Source of the DNA: Ehretia macrophylla
Taxonomy: Eukaryota > Streptophyta > Magnoliopsida > Boraginales > Ehretiaceae
Direction: 5' to 3'
DNA: 64,000 nucleotides
Assembly (NCBI GenBank): GCA_037974665.1
Contig: CM075777.1
Span: 13,043,001-13,107,000 of the forward strand
Below are positions 1-13,712 of the stretch, one piece after another; the first letter of the stretch is position 1, and the number at the start of each line of letters is the position of its first letter. The translations under genes were made by a program, and so were the position numbers. Under the pieces are notes generated by a model, which was not told the origin of the DNA, did no database searches, and saw only the letters and a program-made list of their open reading frames with translations.

Positions 1-2940
1 CAATTCTAGAGAGACCCAGCTAGAGACGTTATTGGAGTAGTTTTTACTGATTTGCCTCCCTATAATGGCTAAAGAGTCATTATAGGGAGTCTCAGAGTAA
101 GTCTAGATTGTTGGAGTTGATTTCTCTAACGTCACTCCCTAAAATAGATAAGGAGAAGATTAGGGAGATTGTTAAAGATGACCTTATAGAGTCTTAATTA
201 TTATCAACAATACTGACTCCCGTTGTTTTTTTTTTTTTGTTTTTTTTTTTTTGCTAAATCAGCATAGAAGCTTTTCATTTCAACAACTCGGAAATAAATA
301 TTTACATTATTGGTTTTTAGTACTATTTTCTATCTAGAACCAAGCAAAAATGTACAAAAATAGTATTTCTATCCAAGTTCCATTTGCTGCACAGTATACC
401 ATTGAGGGGGCATGATCCAAACTTACCCACGGTGTTTTTTACCTTTATGACATAGATCTCACTTTGATAGTCAAATTGTAACACCCAGACTATATTCTAT
501 CCGAGTTCAAAATTACACGTGATAAGACAATAATTGAATAATAAAGATAAATAGACTAATACATTAAAAAATAAACGATCTATATAGGACAAATAAAAAG
601 AATTGGGTAATTATTAGCCTACTAAAATTTAAAAGACCAAAGAAGAGGTTTTAATTGTATATACGACAAAAATTCTTGCCAAAGTCCTTTTAAAAAAATA
701 TATATCTCTCTATCATATCTAGGAATGGTGAGAGATGACTTTTGTACGTATCTACCCCCAATGGAAGAGTTCTGTAATAGGAATTGGGGTGCAAGGCAAG
801 GGGTGGGAATCGACTCTTAATTACCTATGTGGAGGTGGGGTGGGCTATGGGAACATGCATTTTCCGTCGTGTATGCATATGTTAAAGAACAACGTCAATG
901 AAGGCATATTGATGTATTATGTCGTGGTAGAGATTGAAACTTTCTAAATTTTTTTAATTTGTCACTCTATTTTTCATATTTTTTTAAATTGGACTTGTCA
1001 TTTTCTTTTACATTTCGTGGTGCGTGGGGAGCGGGGGGCGGGGTTTGAATATTTTGTGATCTAATAGGAATGAATATGGTATATGTACAAAAGATATGTT
1101 GGTAATTTTGTTAATTATGTAAGGGCAATTTAGATATTTTACACATTTTCTATTAGATTTGATTAATGTTTTGACGGTAGGGACTAAATTAATTTTTTTA
1201 AAAAGAAACACCTGGGATTAAATTAGTTAATTTTGAATAATATGAATGATTTAAATTTTGTTTAGAAAATAATAGTCATTAAATTGACAAATTTTAAATA
1301 ATAAATACAATTTTTTTTTTATAAAAAAAATAGAGACTATTTTGTGCAATTGTTATTGAAACTGTTATTTAGCAAAAGTCGGCAAAACTAAATACAGACT
1401 CTAGTAAATACATGGAGTTCTTTGACATGAGACGCGTGTAATTTTATGCGCGCCGGCGAATATATATTTGGGCCAATAGAGATTGTAACTCCTACGAATC
1501 AAAAATTAAAAATTTTATATATCTTTCAAATATATATATATTAGTTAAACAGATCAATTAGTCCTAACTTTAAAAAAAAAATTCATATAATAAAATAATT
1601 ATATATTTTAACCCAACTGAGAAAAAACTTTTAAATCCACCTTTGCTCACGCGAGCACATGCGCCTCTTCACATTGATGGTCGTTTATAAGACCACCATC
1701 CCTTCAACTCTAACTTGTGCTTTTTTTGGTTATATTTTGACGTTATTTTTGACAAAGTTGTCTCTTTGTATTGAGCAATAGGTGTTTTTCTTTGTAAATC
1801 CCATGATTAAGGGGCAGCAAGTTGCATCTAAATCACATCCTTATGTGGACATTTCACACACTGTTTGCCACCAGAAATGTGTTTGCCTTTCTTTTTTGCA
1901 CATTTAACAAGATCTATACATCTCGATCAAAAAAGAATCAAAAAAGAAAAAAAAATCCGAACTAGTGTGTGTTTGTGTGTATGTGAGAAGAGGAGGAGAG
2001 AAGGGGGGTGGTAAACATAGTTGGGGAAGTCTGTTGGATGGAAGAGCTCATTCTGTGAACTCAATATCTCTTCAAATACATCCATTACTGCAGGCAAAAC
2101 TTCAAATCCAAGACTTAATTATACTAAATTCAAGCAAAACAACAAGAAACAATAGCTCAAATCCAAAAAAAACTTTCCTACAGAGCTTGCTCCATACCAA
2201 TTGCAAAAGTGCAAAGCTTACCCTACCCCATGACGGAAGCATATGACATTTTCTGATCCGTCATTGATTTCACACCATTTATGAGTAGCCACAGAGAAGC
2301 CGGCTAATCCAAAAGAGCATTACTATAGGAAGACCCAACATATCCACCATTCTAACAGCATTTGTATGCATGAAAACAATCTGCTATTAAGTAGCAATAA
2401 CAATCGCAGCATATAGGCAACATGAGTAGTTACGGTAGAACAGTTTGCATGGTTCACAAGGGAAAGAGCATTGATGCTTAGAAAAGGAGTCAACCAAGAA
2501 GAGGGTGCTTATTGTTGACATACAGAATGAAATTATTATGCACCAAGGCGGTCTTACAGTTATTATATCACATGCTCAAGTATAAGCGGATATGATAAGG
2601 GGATACACGTATGCCAATAGGATTAGAAACTTTTCATAGATCAGAAGACAGCAGCAACTATGAACTCATGACTCGGGATTTATTATAAAAAAAAAAACTG
2701 CATCGAAAGTAAATTTGCAGTAGCATGTACCATTCACAAGTGCAGAGGCTAGATCTCTTCCTGGACCAGCAACGATGATTAACTTTGGATTGAAGGGCAG
2801 AGACTACAACTTTGCTTGTTGATAATTTGCAGTATCATGTACCATTATGAAAAAAATAGTATTTGGTAGTCAAAGCATGTCTAGCAAAACCAACATGGGT
2901 AGGTCTAGACCTAAAACTCCAGGTCTCTCCTTTTCTGCAT
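1..2940. other. AT-rich intergenic DNA without a recognisable gene
   Basis: I see no gene here. Open frames are short and have neither codon bias nor a recognisable domain. The only local structure is a perfect hairpin near 58-90 (11-bp arms TCCCTATAATG / CATTATAGGGA), homopolymer tracts near 228-252, and GT-rich and AG-rich simple sequence at 1965-2010. Confidence 0.5.
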
Positions 2941-2947
2941 AGAACTC

Positions 2948-3260
2948 ATCAGCCAATCAAGCAATCAAATACGGTAAGACTAGTAGTATGTCATCTTAAC
3001 CATTGTACCTCACCATATTCAGTTTTCTTATTGAATCCAACATCCATAGTCACTTTGTTCACTACATGTTATTTACATCACCCTTAGTTACTGTAAAGTT
3101 TTGTACTTTGTATTATGTAACCTAAAAGTTTCATAAAATGTTCATGGACTTTCTTAGCACTTCTAAACTAGAATCTTAGACCCAAAAACCATTAAGCTAA
3201 GGCATTTTGCAGCAGATCTTGATCTTTAGAAGCTGAAGAAAAGCTAACATACCAAGTGAT
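2948..3260. repeat. Degenerate copy of the array spacer block
   Basis: This stretch resembles part of the spacers at about 12166-12390 and 32280-32510. Shared segments include 'caatcaagc.atcaaata', 'actttgttcac' and 'gcattttgcagcag' followed by a 'ctgatctt..gaagctgaag'-like stretch. It is the most diverged of the copies and shows that array-related DNA once extended further left. It has no intact gene. Confidence 0.5.
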
Positions 3261-3439
3261 AAATGGATAGCTTTCAAGGACTTTTGGTTTTTGTAAAGAT
3301 GTGATACGTATGTAAATGGTTCTGCCACATGTTTTTTTGTTTAGTAGAATAATATGAACTTTTGCTGATTGAGTAAACAAAAAAAAAAAAAAAAAAGAAG
3401 GATAGATTTCACAAATAGATTCCATTGTTTGCACTAATT

Positions 3440-5690
3440 TTCAATTTTGTTTTTTATATTTCAAAAGTTACGCATTTAATTTTTAAAAATAACAAAAGAT
3501 TTTAATTTAGTACTTCATATTTTTTTTTTCAATTTAGTTCTTTTTAAAAAAAAATAAGGCACTTAATTTTTAAATTTTATAAAAATTTCAATTTAGTCCG
3601 TACGTTATGTGATCTACATATAAATTTTTTTAAATTAATTGACTAAAAGTTAAAATATTAGGAACTTAATTCGAATTTTTTATAAACTTAAGATACTAAA
3701 TACCTTACTTTTGTAACAATAAGAATAAAAGTGAAAAAAAAATATTAAGGACCAAAATTTTCACTTTTGAAACTATAAAAATGAAAATAAAAATGTGTAC
3801 CAATATTGGACCATTAATGATATATGTCCAAAAAAAGAAAAAAAAGGAAAGAAAGGGAGTATTAGGGACAACTCGTGAAAAGTGAATGACAATTGTTTTT
3901 TTTTTTTTGGGTCAAACAGTGAATGGCAATATCAAAAGAAAAAGAAAGTAATAAATGGCGGAAAACGTGGCGCGAAGAGGACTACTTTGCGGAGGGAAAA
4001 TGAAAAATGGTACGTCAACGATTATGTGCCATTGTAGAGTCTTAATTTTTCATTTTATCTGTTGCTGATGGGGATTTTATTTTTTGGGTCAAAAAATTGA
4101 AATTTCGTTATGTTAACTTTTTTTTTTGTCAATATGCTATTTTATATACGTTTTTTTTGGTCAAAATGCATTTGATTAACCACCAACCAACACCAGTTAA
4201 TGCAAGAGTATTGTTTATATTATTAGTATGTAACGAGCTACGAAGACTAGGAGGACAACAAATAAGTCATCTGTAGGTAACAAAAGTCGTCAGGCCTGTT
4301 TTACAACTTAGTCTATCACTCGATTCACAGCATGGGATACGACAGAGAATGACCACTATAAATGTGAGTTGGCCCAACAACGAATATCTTCGACAATACA
4401 CGAGGAGTTCTATCTAGCGCACAACCACGATAAAGACATAATCACCTGACTAAACTCCTTGTAATTAGTCTAAAATGCGACATGAAGAAAGTCGCATAAC
4501 TGAGTCAACGAGAAAGCATACAGGCCTAGGCTGGGCGCGAAATTGGATGCCTCTTCAAGGGTGGGCCATGAGGATACGTCTCCTCGCACTAAAATCCACT
4601 CGTTGCCATCTCTTAGCCATTCCATATTACTGATAACCTTCATCCATGACATAATAAATATGCATGATTAGCTATAAAGCCCAAGGATATTTTGCTACAT
4701 TAGAATTGAAGTTTTTAAATCAAAGAGAGGCTGTGCCAAGGAAGGACGAAAATCCAACCATTCCCCAGGCGGCCGAACGATTAGGCAAGACTACAACATC
4801 ACGGTAATAATGATGAAGGCATTTGAGTCATGATCTGCAACTCTATCATAGGGTCCAAAGGAGAAGGGATGCATTTTGGTCTCAAGGAAGAGTAACTCGA
4901 TGTGAAAAAGGTGCAAGCCTTTTCTTATCCACTTGAGAGACCTTGGTAATTCTAATACATTTACATAAATTAATGCCAATTTTAAACATATAGTAACAAA
5001 TGTCAGAATTAATGCCAATTTTAAACATATAGTAAATGTCAGATAACTACTGCAAATGAAACAAATAATTAAAACTGACTTAATTTATATATAAAAAATT
5101 CATTATTGTTTTGATTTAATTATAATATTTTTTAGGTTTTGGTTTTGAAAATTCTCCAACAAACACTTCTTAGCAATAACGACCCAGTGAAATTAATTGG
5201 ACTCTATATAGGTTGCTCATGTTGTTGTGAACTTAGTGAATAAATTTTTAATAGAAGGATGCTCAAAAAGGGCAAATCTATATCAACATTTTTGGGAATA
5301 TCATAATTACTATCAGCTTTACAAATCGTTTTTGATTTTTTTATCTGTAAAATTAATGAGAAATGAAAAAGGGGAGAAGTTTGCTCTATGAAACTGATTC
5401 CTAGGCGCGCGCGGTTAATTTCTAGAAAGACCGACATCCCGAGCCCAGAACTTTAGGTCTGCGAGCGAGATTGATGTTGTAAGTATAAAAACTAACTAAT
5501 TTAGCTCTTTTTTTATTGGTCCAAAATAATTAACTCAAGTTATTCCTTATAACAACACCTATTTATAACCCACACATATATTCTATCTCTCACTGATGTG
5601 GGATACCATATAAGATCAGCTCGATATATCTTGCTAGAATATATTCGAAAAGACTCTCGAATATACTCCTTTTTATGCAAAAGTTTAAGA
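3440..5690. other. Intergenic DNA, degenerate 'tttagtcc' repeats, no gene seen
   Basis: From 3440 to about 3800 there are loose repeats of the 'caatttagtcc' type, with the reverse sense nearer the end. These are related in style to the foldback repeats upstream of chaperonin genes 1 and 2. From 3800 to 5690 I see only AT-rich sequence and short frames without homology that I recognise. Confidence 0.4.
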
Positions 5691-5699
5691 AAAAGAATT

Positions 5700-6200
5700 A
5701 ATTATATAATTTGAGTCACGGTGATAGTTTATCAACAATTGATGAATGTGTGAAAGAGAACTCAGGTTTTGCAGGTGATGGGGGATCATTCGTGGCCATT
5801 CATGTATCAAAGCTAAGTTTACTGCCGTTTGGGAACGACTTCGTCTTGTGGAAAAACTTAGCATTGATAACATTATGGTTGAGTCCGACTTAGCTTTCAT
5901 TTGCTCATTAATTAATGGTGCTGGAACTGTCCACAACTCTTTGCGCCCTTTGGTTGATGATTGCCAACAGATTCTACATCGACATGATGGTTATAAACTG
6001 ATTTATATATATAGGGAAGCTAATCAGTGTGCGAGTTGATTGGCCAACTTTAGCATTCGGCAAAATATTAGGATGGTAGAACTGGACAACCCTTCGAGTC
6101 AGCTTAAGACTCTTATTAAGAGAGACAAAATGATTGAGACATTTTCTAAAAATATAATTATGTAACTGGCTTCAAGCCACTCACAAAGCAAAAAAAAAAT
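5700..6200 (+). mobile_element. LINE 3' fragment with RNase H-like domain and A-rich tail
   Basis: The plus-strand reading at 5848-6120 carries RVT_3/RNase H-like signatures of plant non-LTR elements: 'VESDLAFICSLING', 'LRPLVDDCQQIL', 'IYREANQCAS'. It is followed by an A-rich run at about 6189-6198, as expected at a LINE 3' end. The 5' part is missing and the domain is interrupted by a stop after 'NQCAS', so this is a dead fragment. An RVT_3-containing host gene fragment is the alternative. Confidence 0.6.
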
Positions 6201-7680
6201 TAAAATTAAAATTGAAAAGGAAACTAACAAACCCATCACTGGTGTAGGTGATACAACCTTTGCCCCTTGGAAATAGATCCTCTCTTATTTTGATCTTATC
6301 CAATGTATCGGAGGGATGATCCTAGTCATCCATCTTAAATTTTTATCTGAAACATTAGACATTGGGTCATATAAATGTAAGCCACTAGATCAATTTTTTA
6401 AATTAGTGTTAACCATCAACTTGAAAAATCATAAATTTTCTTTTTCTCCCTTTTTTTTTTTAATCTTTTCTCTCTTTATCTATAATTCTATTGACATTTG
6501 TTGTTATATTGCTACTGTAGCATCAACAACGAGAATTGATTTGAACCATTTGAAACAATAGAAACTATTTTGATAAAAAAAAAGTGTAACTATGAGAACT
6601 ACTGGTGCTATTTTCCCTTTTGAGTTTCAATGTAATATTCTTGCTTTCTACAACTTATTAGTTTTTGTCTCTCGTTTTTATGAATGATGGATCTTTGTTC
6701 CTTCCAATATCCAGATTATCTTTCTTATAGTATATGCATCCAATTGTCTAGTCTTTTCATCTCTTCTTCTTTGTTTCTTTTCATGTTTTCCAATAGAAAA
6801 ATAAATAAAAGAAATTCAAAATTGTATCTCTCTTGATGTGCAATACTTGACTCTCTTTGTCATCCTATGGACTCTTGATGGGTATTAACCTAGTATATCT
6901 GTTTTGTAGGGTCTAAAACATGTAACCAACACTTATATATAATTTTATTTTTCTTAGTGTGGGATTAATTAATATTTTAAACAAAAAACATTGACACCAA
7001 TATACATCCATCCATTTTACAAAAACAAAATATACGTCCATCCTTAACAAGATGGGTTTAAGGCATTAGTTATGTCAGTATTGGAGACAAATATGTGTAT
7101 TAAAAGTTACTATATCTCTAAATAGATCTATACAAATATTTAAGAATCTTAGAGAATCACTTTTATATATGTATTGAATAAATATGCAAAGAGTGAGTGG
7201 GAGAGTTCGGTTCCATTTGCAGAGGAAAGAAGAAAAGAGAAATATTCGGGAGGGGTGTAGATTTTAGATTTTGAAACGAAGGGTTCAAATTAATTTAATA
7301 ATTTTATCCAAACAATTTTGATTGTTTTCATTTAATAGTTAACATTTTAGACTAAATCTAAGGTGGATGGTTGAGATCATCCCTTCAATAGGATAAAAAT
7401 AGGAGAAAATATATTCCCTTGGGCCATGTATAATCTCTAAGCTAACACTTTGCTTTCAACCTAATATTTTAGTGTAGTGACAAATTTAAAATTGAAAAAG
7501 AGAATTAACATAAACATACGACATAATACCACCAGTACAAACAACAAAATCTTGTTTATATATAATAATATAGTATTTCATAATGAAGGGTGACAAAAGA
7601 TAATCCACTCTTTTTTTTTTCTTTTTTTTTTGTTTTAATAACAAGGGACTAATTTGCCTGATTGATAACTCTCTCTTTTT
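6200..7680. other. AT-rich intergenic DNA, no gene seen
   Basis: No frame longer than about 80 codons and no recognisable domain. Poly-T runs occur at 7611-7632. Confidence 0.4.
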
Positions 7681-7689
7681 TTCTCACTC

Positions 7690-8345
7690 ATTTGCCTCTT
7701 TATTCACCGCTTTGGTGATTTCTTTGACCATGAAAGACCCCAAGTCAGCCGCAATATTGTTAGAGAGGCGGTCCAGATTGACTCGGGTAGCCTGTATAAT
7801 GGGGCAAATTCAGGATTCATAGCACGATTTTTACGTGCTATTTCTCGAGGCTCGTTGATGTATTTAACGAGTGTTAAGTTGTCATCCAAAATCAGAACCT
7901 TTTTATGATCCGGAGCAACACCTTGTAACCCGTCATAGATAGCCTGAGTTTCTTCAACCAAGTGATTCATTATAACACCATAGTAGACCTTCCTACCTTT
8001 TAATGCAACGGTTCCATCAGAGTAACGTCAATCCGTCTTGTTTTAAATACACCAGGTTTTGCAGCTGCATCCACATTAATTGTAAGAATGTCAGATGACG
8101 GAGATGGTGTCCAACAAACCAGATCGGAAACAAAATCAAGCACTAGTTGTAGTTTGCCGAAAAACTGATCGACAACAAATTCTTCAAGAATCCACTTCAA
8201 ATTACTTTCAACGATGAATAGCTTCCATACCACCCAATCACCCTGGACCAGTACGTATACAGAGCTTATTCCAGCAACAGCATCAGCAATTCGATTAGCA
8301 TTTTCCTCATATTCAGCTTGTATAAATTGATCGCTCTGTCAAAAT
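7690..8345 (-). mobile_element. RNase H-like (RVT_3) fragment, minus strand
   Basis: On the minus strand I read 'AEYEENANRIADAVAGI' (about 8330-8270), then 'WTPSPSSDILTINVDAAAKPG' (about 8119-8050), then 'HLVEETQAIYDGLQGV' and 'LILDDNLTLVKYIN' (7970-7850). These are RNase H-like motifs of plant LINE polyproteins (NVDAA start, ExxA...GL helix, xSDN-type turn, EANRIADA end). The order, with an end motif upstream of a start motif, suggests two joined or rearranged copies. Frames are broken and I do not call a functional gene. Confidence 0.5.
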
Positions 8346-8461
8346 AATCTCAATTAAATATTTTAAAAAAAAAGTACCAGTTGAGGCACTGTCGTCATCT
8401 TCAAGCTCTTGGCGAGAAATTGAAGATCAACTAATGAATAGGTCATAGGCTCCAATCTAAA

Positions 8462-8557
8462 GGGGTTTCTAACTCCCGAATTGAAAGGGTTTATGATTTC
8501 CGACTTCATTGGATTTATGATTCCCGACTTCATTGGGTTTATCACCTCGGGTTCAAG
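8462..8557. repeat. Tandem minisatellite, about 24-bp unit, four copies
   Basis: The unit is close to 'gggtttatgattcccgactt' plus 'catt', repeated about four times with substitutions. On the minus strand it lies in an open frame and encodes an eight-residue repeat (INPMKSGI, INPMKSEI, INPFNSGV, RNPFRLEP). The frame (8363-8677) has no other recognisable feature, so coding status is doubtful. Confidence 0.6.
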
Positions 8558-9139
8558 AAGTGTTAGCACCCACGAAAATCCTCTGAAACCTATATTAATC
8601 AGAGTAATCAGACATTTAGAAGATAATAAAGTCAATATGTATTGTTTCCTTTGTAATTTAAATAAATAAATAAACAACTAATGATACCTGCTTTACTTGA
8701 AAAGCTAAAAACGCCATTTGAACAAGAACACTTGGTGAGTGACATTTTCATTTTAGTGTAAATGCAATAGTTTTTGCCAAGTAGTGTAAATGCAATAGTG
8801 TTTGTTTGGGAGTTTTGGATATTAAAAGAGTAAATTGCATATTACCCCCATAATCTATCAAAAGTGCACAAAACTTTCTATGTTGTCTAAACTAATACAT
8901 TACCCCCCGTGGTCAATTATATAGGTGCAGACAAATTGACTTCTTTACTTCTATTAAAATTTGATAACACACAAATAAACAAATAAAGATCAGACCACTC
9001 AAACTCCTTCTCTCTCTTCGAAAAAGCTCTGAACACTAACTCAAACAACTAAAAACCAAATCTCTCACTATATCATCTAAACAAAAGTAATTAAGTTGAT
9101 TCTAGATTACGCTATCCACCTCTTGATCTAAAAAAAGTA

Positions 9140-9352
9140 ATATTTCTTGATAAAGTCAGTTGATTAGCTTGGCCGTCACTGAATTGGAGACGGCCAAGAT
9201 CATCGTCATTGTTGGTGACGGCTTGATGATAATTTTTTGCGTTTGACACTATACCGTCACAAAACTAGCGTCAACTTTTTCCTTCACTAAGTCATCGCCG
9301 TATTGGTGACGGTATGACGACAATACATTGCAAAATCCAATTTTTTGTAGTG
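9140..9352. mobile_element. CACTA (En/Spm) transposon terminus
   Basis: The stretch ends in 'ttttttgtagtg' at 9352, the reverse complement of the CACTACAAAAAA terminus of plant CACTA elements. Inside it are repeated 'ggtgacgg' and 'ccgtcac' motifs in both orientations, typical subterminal repeats. I cannot find the opposite terminus with a matching 3-bp duplication, so the left boundary is uncertain and no transposase is visible. Confidence 0.55.
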
Positions 9353-9359
9353 TAATGGT

Positions 9360-10185
9360 GTTGCCTTTTCTCTAATAGGTGGCGTTTCATTGAAGCACTC
9401 CTATTAAATTATCACCTACCTCCATGTTTTTTTGTGGTGGTCTAACACTTTCACGAGTTAGCTATTGACTTCAATATGATAATAATGTATATACGTTGAA
9501 TCAACAAGTATTATTAATTCATAATTTTGAAATAATTGAGTAAACAGTTCTTTAAGTACCAATTTTTTTCCGATCCCCCCGACTCCCACAAATGAGATGA
9601 TTTTGAATTCCAATATACTTTTGCGGCATCAGCTGGCTTCTAAAAACCCGTTGCAACTTCTGAGAATCAAGGCCGTTAATAGGTTAGAAAATTACATTTA
9701 CATTTCTCTTTGTTAAGAGAATGTAACAAAAACAAAGAAATGAGACAAAATAACTTACCTTCCATTCATCCACAACATCATCCGTTTCATATACAATCAA
9801 AAAATTATAAATAAATAAATGATTTATGAAGCTTCGATGTTGGCTTTGCTGCGGGGTATGAACAGGGATGTTGGGTTTAGGGTTTCTCCAGCATGGTTGG
9901 GTTATAGAGAGATCTGAAAATGTGTTGGGCCCAAACTCAAAATGTCTAAGTTTGGGTTAAACAAGTTTATGATTGTACACAAATGATCGTTTTTGAGTAA
10001 TTGTTGTTTTTTAGCCATTTTTCCAATTTAAGTTAGTCGACGAATGGCCCAAACCTTTGGGTTTCCGAATTTTGTTGTAATTTTTTTTTTGGACACCAAA
10101 GTGTTCAATTTGGCTTGTGTAAATGTCTCTACCTAATCGAGGCTACTCTCATTCGGTTCGAGTATTAATGCTAATTTTGTTTTCT
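9360..10185. other. Intergenic DNA, no gene seen
   Basis: AT-rich sequence without a recognisable coding region or repeat boundary. Confidence 0.35.
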
Positions 10186-10189
10186 GTCA

Positions 10190-10645
10190 TAATGGATCGA
10201 AGATAGGAAATACTTATTTTTTTCGGTTGCCTTTTCATTTAGAGAATTTGGAAGGCTGGCTGGAAAAATTTTCGATTTTCTATTAACTTGGAGGATTGGG
10301 ATGATCTTTGCGCCTAGCTTACTCAACATTGCAACTAGAACAACTTTCAAATTATCTCTATCAAACTTTTCTGGAATGCTTTTGTCTACAACATTTGGAA
10401 GGTGCGAAACAGAAGGGTTTTTGCTAAGAAAGGACTTACTAAGGAGCAACTCAAGAATTTTATTAGATTTGATGTAAAAACTATACTGTATATGATAAAG
10501 AAAATTAGGAACACATTTTTTAATAGAGTGTATATCATGGATGGTAGATGAGAGTATTGTTGAATAGAACATCCGTGTAACTAGTTGCAAATATTTTTGT
10601 GCGGTTTTGTCTTCAATGAATACCTTTGCTCACTTAGTAAAAAAA
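10190..10645 (+). mobile_element. LINE 3' end fragment (zf-RVT type C-terminus)
   Basis: Plus-strand reading near 10360-10480 gives 'FWNAFVYNIWKVRNRRVFAK' followed by 'TKEQLKNFIRFDVKT'. This is the conserved C-terminal 'xxYxIWxxRNxRxF' region of plant LINE (L1-type) ORF2 proteins. It ends in an A-rich stretch at about 10639-10648. The 5' part is absent and the frame is not continuous, so it is a truncated copy. Confidence 0.6.
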
Positions 10646-13167
10646 ACAATGTTGTCTAAGTGCTGATAAGCTATTTTATTGCTTATAAGCTCTAAACGCT
10701 GAGAACATTTTTTTATTATTTTTTTCTGTGTACATACATTCAAACAGCATCACCCAATCCTTGATGATTCAACTTTCTTTACAAGCGAAAATAATGATAG
10801 GGAAATATTACCAGACCAATAAAAAAGGAGGGATTCTATTTGAATTGCTCGAACTGCCACACAATCGGCATGCTTCGAGGTGTGCTAAAGAATATTACGG
10901 AACTTACAATCAAAATCTTGGATTTCTCTCAGAGTATCAAGGGCTAGTTAGTTAGAAAAGATAATGAAAATGTATATAATTAGTTATGTAAATTTTTTCG
11001 GTTGAACTAGCTTATAATTCAAGGGTTTGAATGGTTAAAAGAAAACGTATTGGGGAAGTGTTTATGAAATAAGCTTATTTTAAACTTAGAAGTTAATTTA
11101 CTAAACACTAATAATGAGCTTTTATATGCGCTAAAAAATAAGTACTTTTAAACTCCATGAGTGTTAGGAATTTTATGCGTTAGATTATCCGTTTGACATC
11201 AAATGGGGTTCCAGATCTCTATCTTTTCTTTGTTTGTCATTGTGGACGTTGTGTTTATATGAGCTCGAGCACAATTGAAGTGAGTCTGTCATTTCTAATT
11301 GCAAGCAATAACCTTAAACATTAATTACAAAATCATATAAAGAGATAAATACGTTAATTTCATTTATCTCAAAGGCTTTGCTCGTTCTAACGCTTGTTGA
11401 GTAGATGAGTGGAGTGCATAAGCTTCTTCAGAGATATGGACAAGTACTGCACGAGCTTCTAAGTTGACTAAGCGACGAGCCTTGTTTGTGAAGTACAATA
11501 GCCTCATCTTGCTTAATTCTAGTACTAAATAACATGCATTCTGACTTTTAAGAGATAGTCTAAAAAACGGTATGTCATTACAAAGACATTGGCTCCCCCA
11601 TATTAGACCACTAGAAAATTGTTAGAATCATTTGAAGGAAGTCGAGATGAGTACAACTTCAATGAGGCACAACCAAAACTCATTACAAAAAATCGTAAAG
11701 CCAAACAAATACTAAACTTGGAGAAGAAAGTCTAAGCTTAGCCACTTGATCAGCCACTCCATTGAGACTTTATCATAAAAAGAATTACCCAAATGAGACA
11801 AACAGATTCAGAATGATATTACAATCTTTATTTAAACTTCATGAATACTCATATTTCTTCAAGGTTTTAGAAAAAATAGACTCAATCTTCGTCATTGCTT
11901 CACTATCCCTATAACAACTCAAATTTAATAGGAGAGTTCAATCTAAAAGACTAATCTATTAGGAGGGAGAACTCAATCCACTTGAGAATTATCCCTTGTG
12001 AGGGTAAAATCTTGATGTGGAATGATTACAATCCCCTTCAGCGTGACCCTAAGTCTACCTCGTAGCAAATTGTCTGCTCGAGTCCTTGTCTCCTAGTAGC
12101 TCTAAAGTTACTAATTGCAGAATTTCTTGCTACAACGCCGAAGTCTCTCCATTATAAAAAAAAAAAGCCAATCAAGCGATCAAATATGCTGAAGATACTC
12201 TGTTTATCAATCCATTATCTGATATGTACTTTGTTCACAAGATTATATTTCCATCACCATTTATTACTGGAAATTTCCGTTCACTTTCTCAGCACTTCCA
12301 CAGTGGTATCTTGGACATGGAAAGCCATTGAGCTAAAGCATTTTGCAGCAGGGGCTGATCTTAAGGAGCTGAAGATAAGGTGACATAACAATCCTTATGG
12401 CTTCAAATGAAATCATTCTTCAGAAGAATTCAAAATGTCACGCCCCCAAAATCTACTTAAGCGAATCTCGAGAATGTAACTGCTGCGCACTAAGAAGGAA
12501 TGTCCTTCCTAAATACACAAAGTGCTAAACTGACGTCAATTTAAAATTACAATAATAAATATGCAGCAAGCCATTAGAGCAACTAAATCATCATCAGGCA
12601 TCGGAATTTAAGTCTCCAACTAAGAAATAAAAATCTCTAAAAATACACCACTTATCCCAAAGTCCTAACCACAATGAGAATTTAAATCCATAGGTGTAAC
12701 TAGAAGATATAATCAACTTATCTAGAACTAAAATATCCAAAGGGTTGTAATCAAGTATTCGTGAGGTAGTCTCTATTCGAGCCAAATCCAAAAAGCCTAT
12801 CCATCACCTTCTGCAAGGAAAACATTTTTACAAAAATGAGATATACATCTCAGAAAGTGACGATCCCCAAAAAACCCTCTCGGGACCCTTAAAATATTTG
12901 TATATATAAAATAGTCATATTATCATATTCATAATTATCACTAATTCGAAAATAAATTTGTGCAAAAAACATAATGTCTCATGCCTAGAATCATAAAAGT
13001 TCATGCCAACTAAATTCATGAGCCAAGAATTCATAGTGTCAGAAACTATAGTCAAATGAATCCAATATCAGAGTCTAAGCAGACGTTTATCCACCGCCAC
13101 AAAGTCAAAATATTAGCATTTATCCTCTACCAACAAGTTAGAAGTACTAACATTTATCCCAAGACAA

Positions 13168-13320
13168 TAAGGGTCATAATTTCACAGCTCGTCCAAATTC
13201 TCAAGTTTCAAATATTTCAAATCCAACAAGGGTCATAATATTGACATTTATCCCCAACCAATAAGAGTCATTATTTCACTGATTGTCCAAATTCTCAAGT
13301 TTCAAATATTTCATATATGC
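13168..13320. repeat. Direct repeat, about 99-bp period
   Basis: The segment 'gtccaaattctcaagtttca' plus flanks occurs at about 13190 and again at about 13288, with similar flanking 'agtcat.atttcac' sequence. It lies inside the solo LTR. Confidence 0.6.
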
Positions 13321-13572
13321 ATTTGATGGTCACATAATGTATATATAATTCTAATAGAAAGTATATTTCTTTGACGTATTAAGCCTAAACTTTAAGATAT
13401 TCCTTATATTCTGATCACGAACTTCCGAAGAATGTACTTATGAGAGGGTTGCACGATATTTCAAAGGTTAATCATAATGAGAGAATATTTTCATATATTT
13501 TCTCAGGAAGGCTACAAGCTAAGAATGTTTTATAGATGACACTAGGTTAGAAATAGACTCATGGGGTTGGGC

Positions 13573-13712
13573 TTAAATATTTATCACGAGATTAGTCCAA
13601 GAAAATGAATTTCTATCTTTTCATCCAATAAAATAAGATAAGCTTAAATATTTATCAAGAGATCTAGTCCAAGAAAATGAATTTCTATCTTTTCATCCAA
13701 TAAAATAAGATT
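13573..13712. repeat. Tandem duplication, about 68-70-bp unit, two copies
   Basis: A unit that contains 'gtccaagaaaatgaatttct' and 'atcttttcatccaataaaat' is present twice in direct orientation with few differences, inside the solo LTR near its right end. Confidence 0.75.

Noticed and set aside
58-90. Perfect 11-bp hairpin as a terminator or small RNA gene
   Set aside because: A short AT-rich palindrome in plant intergenic DNA has no such meaning by itself; no flanking gene or pol III boxes.
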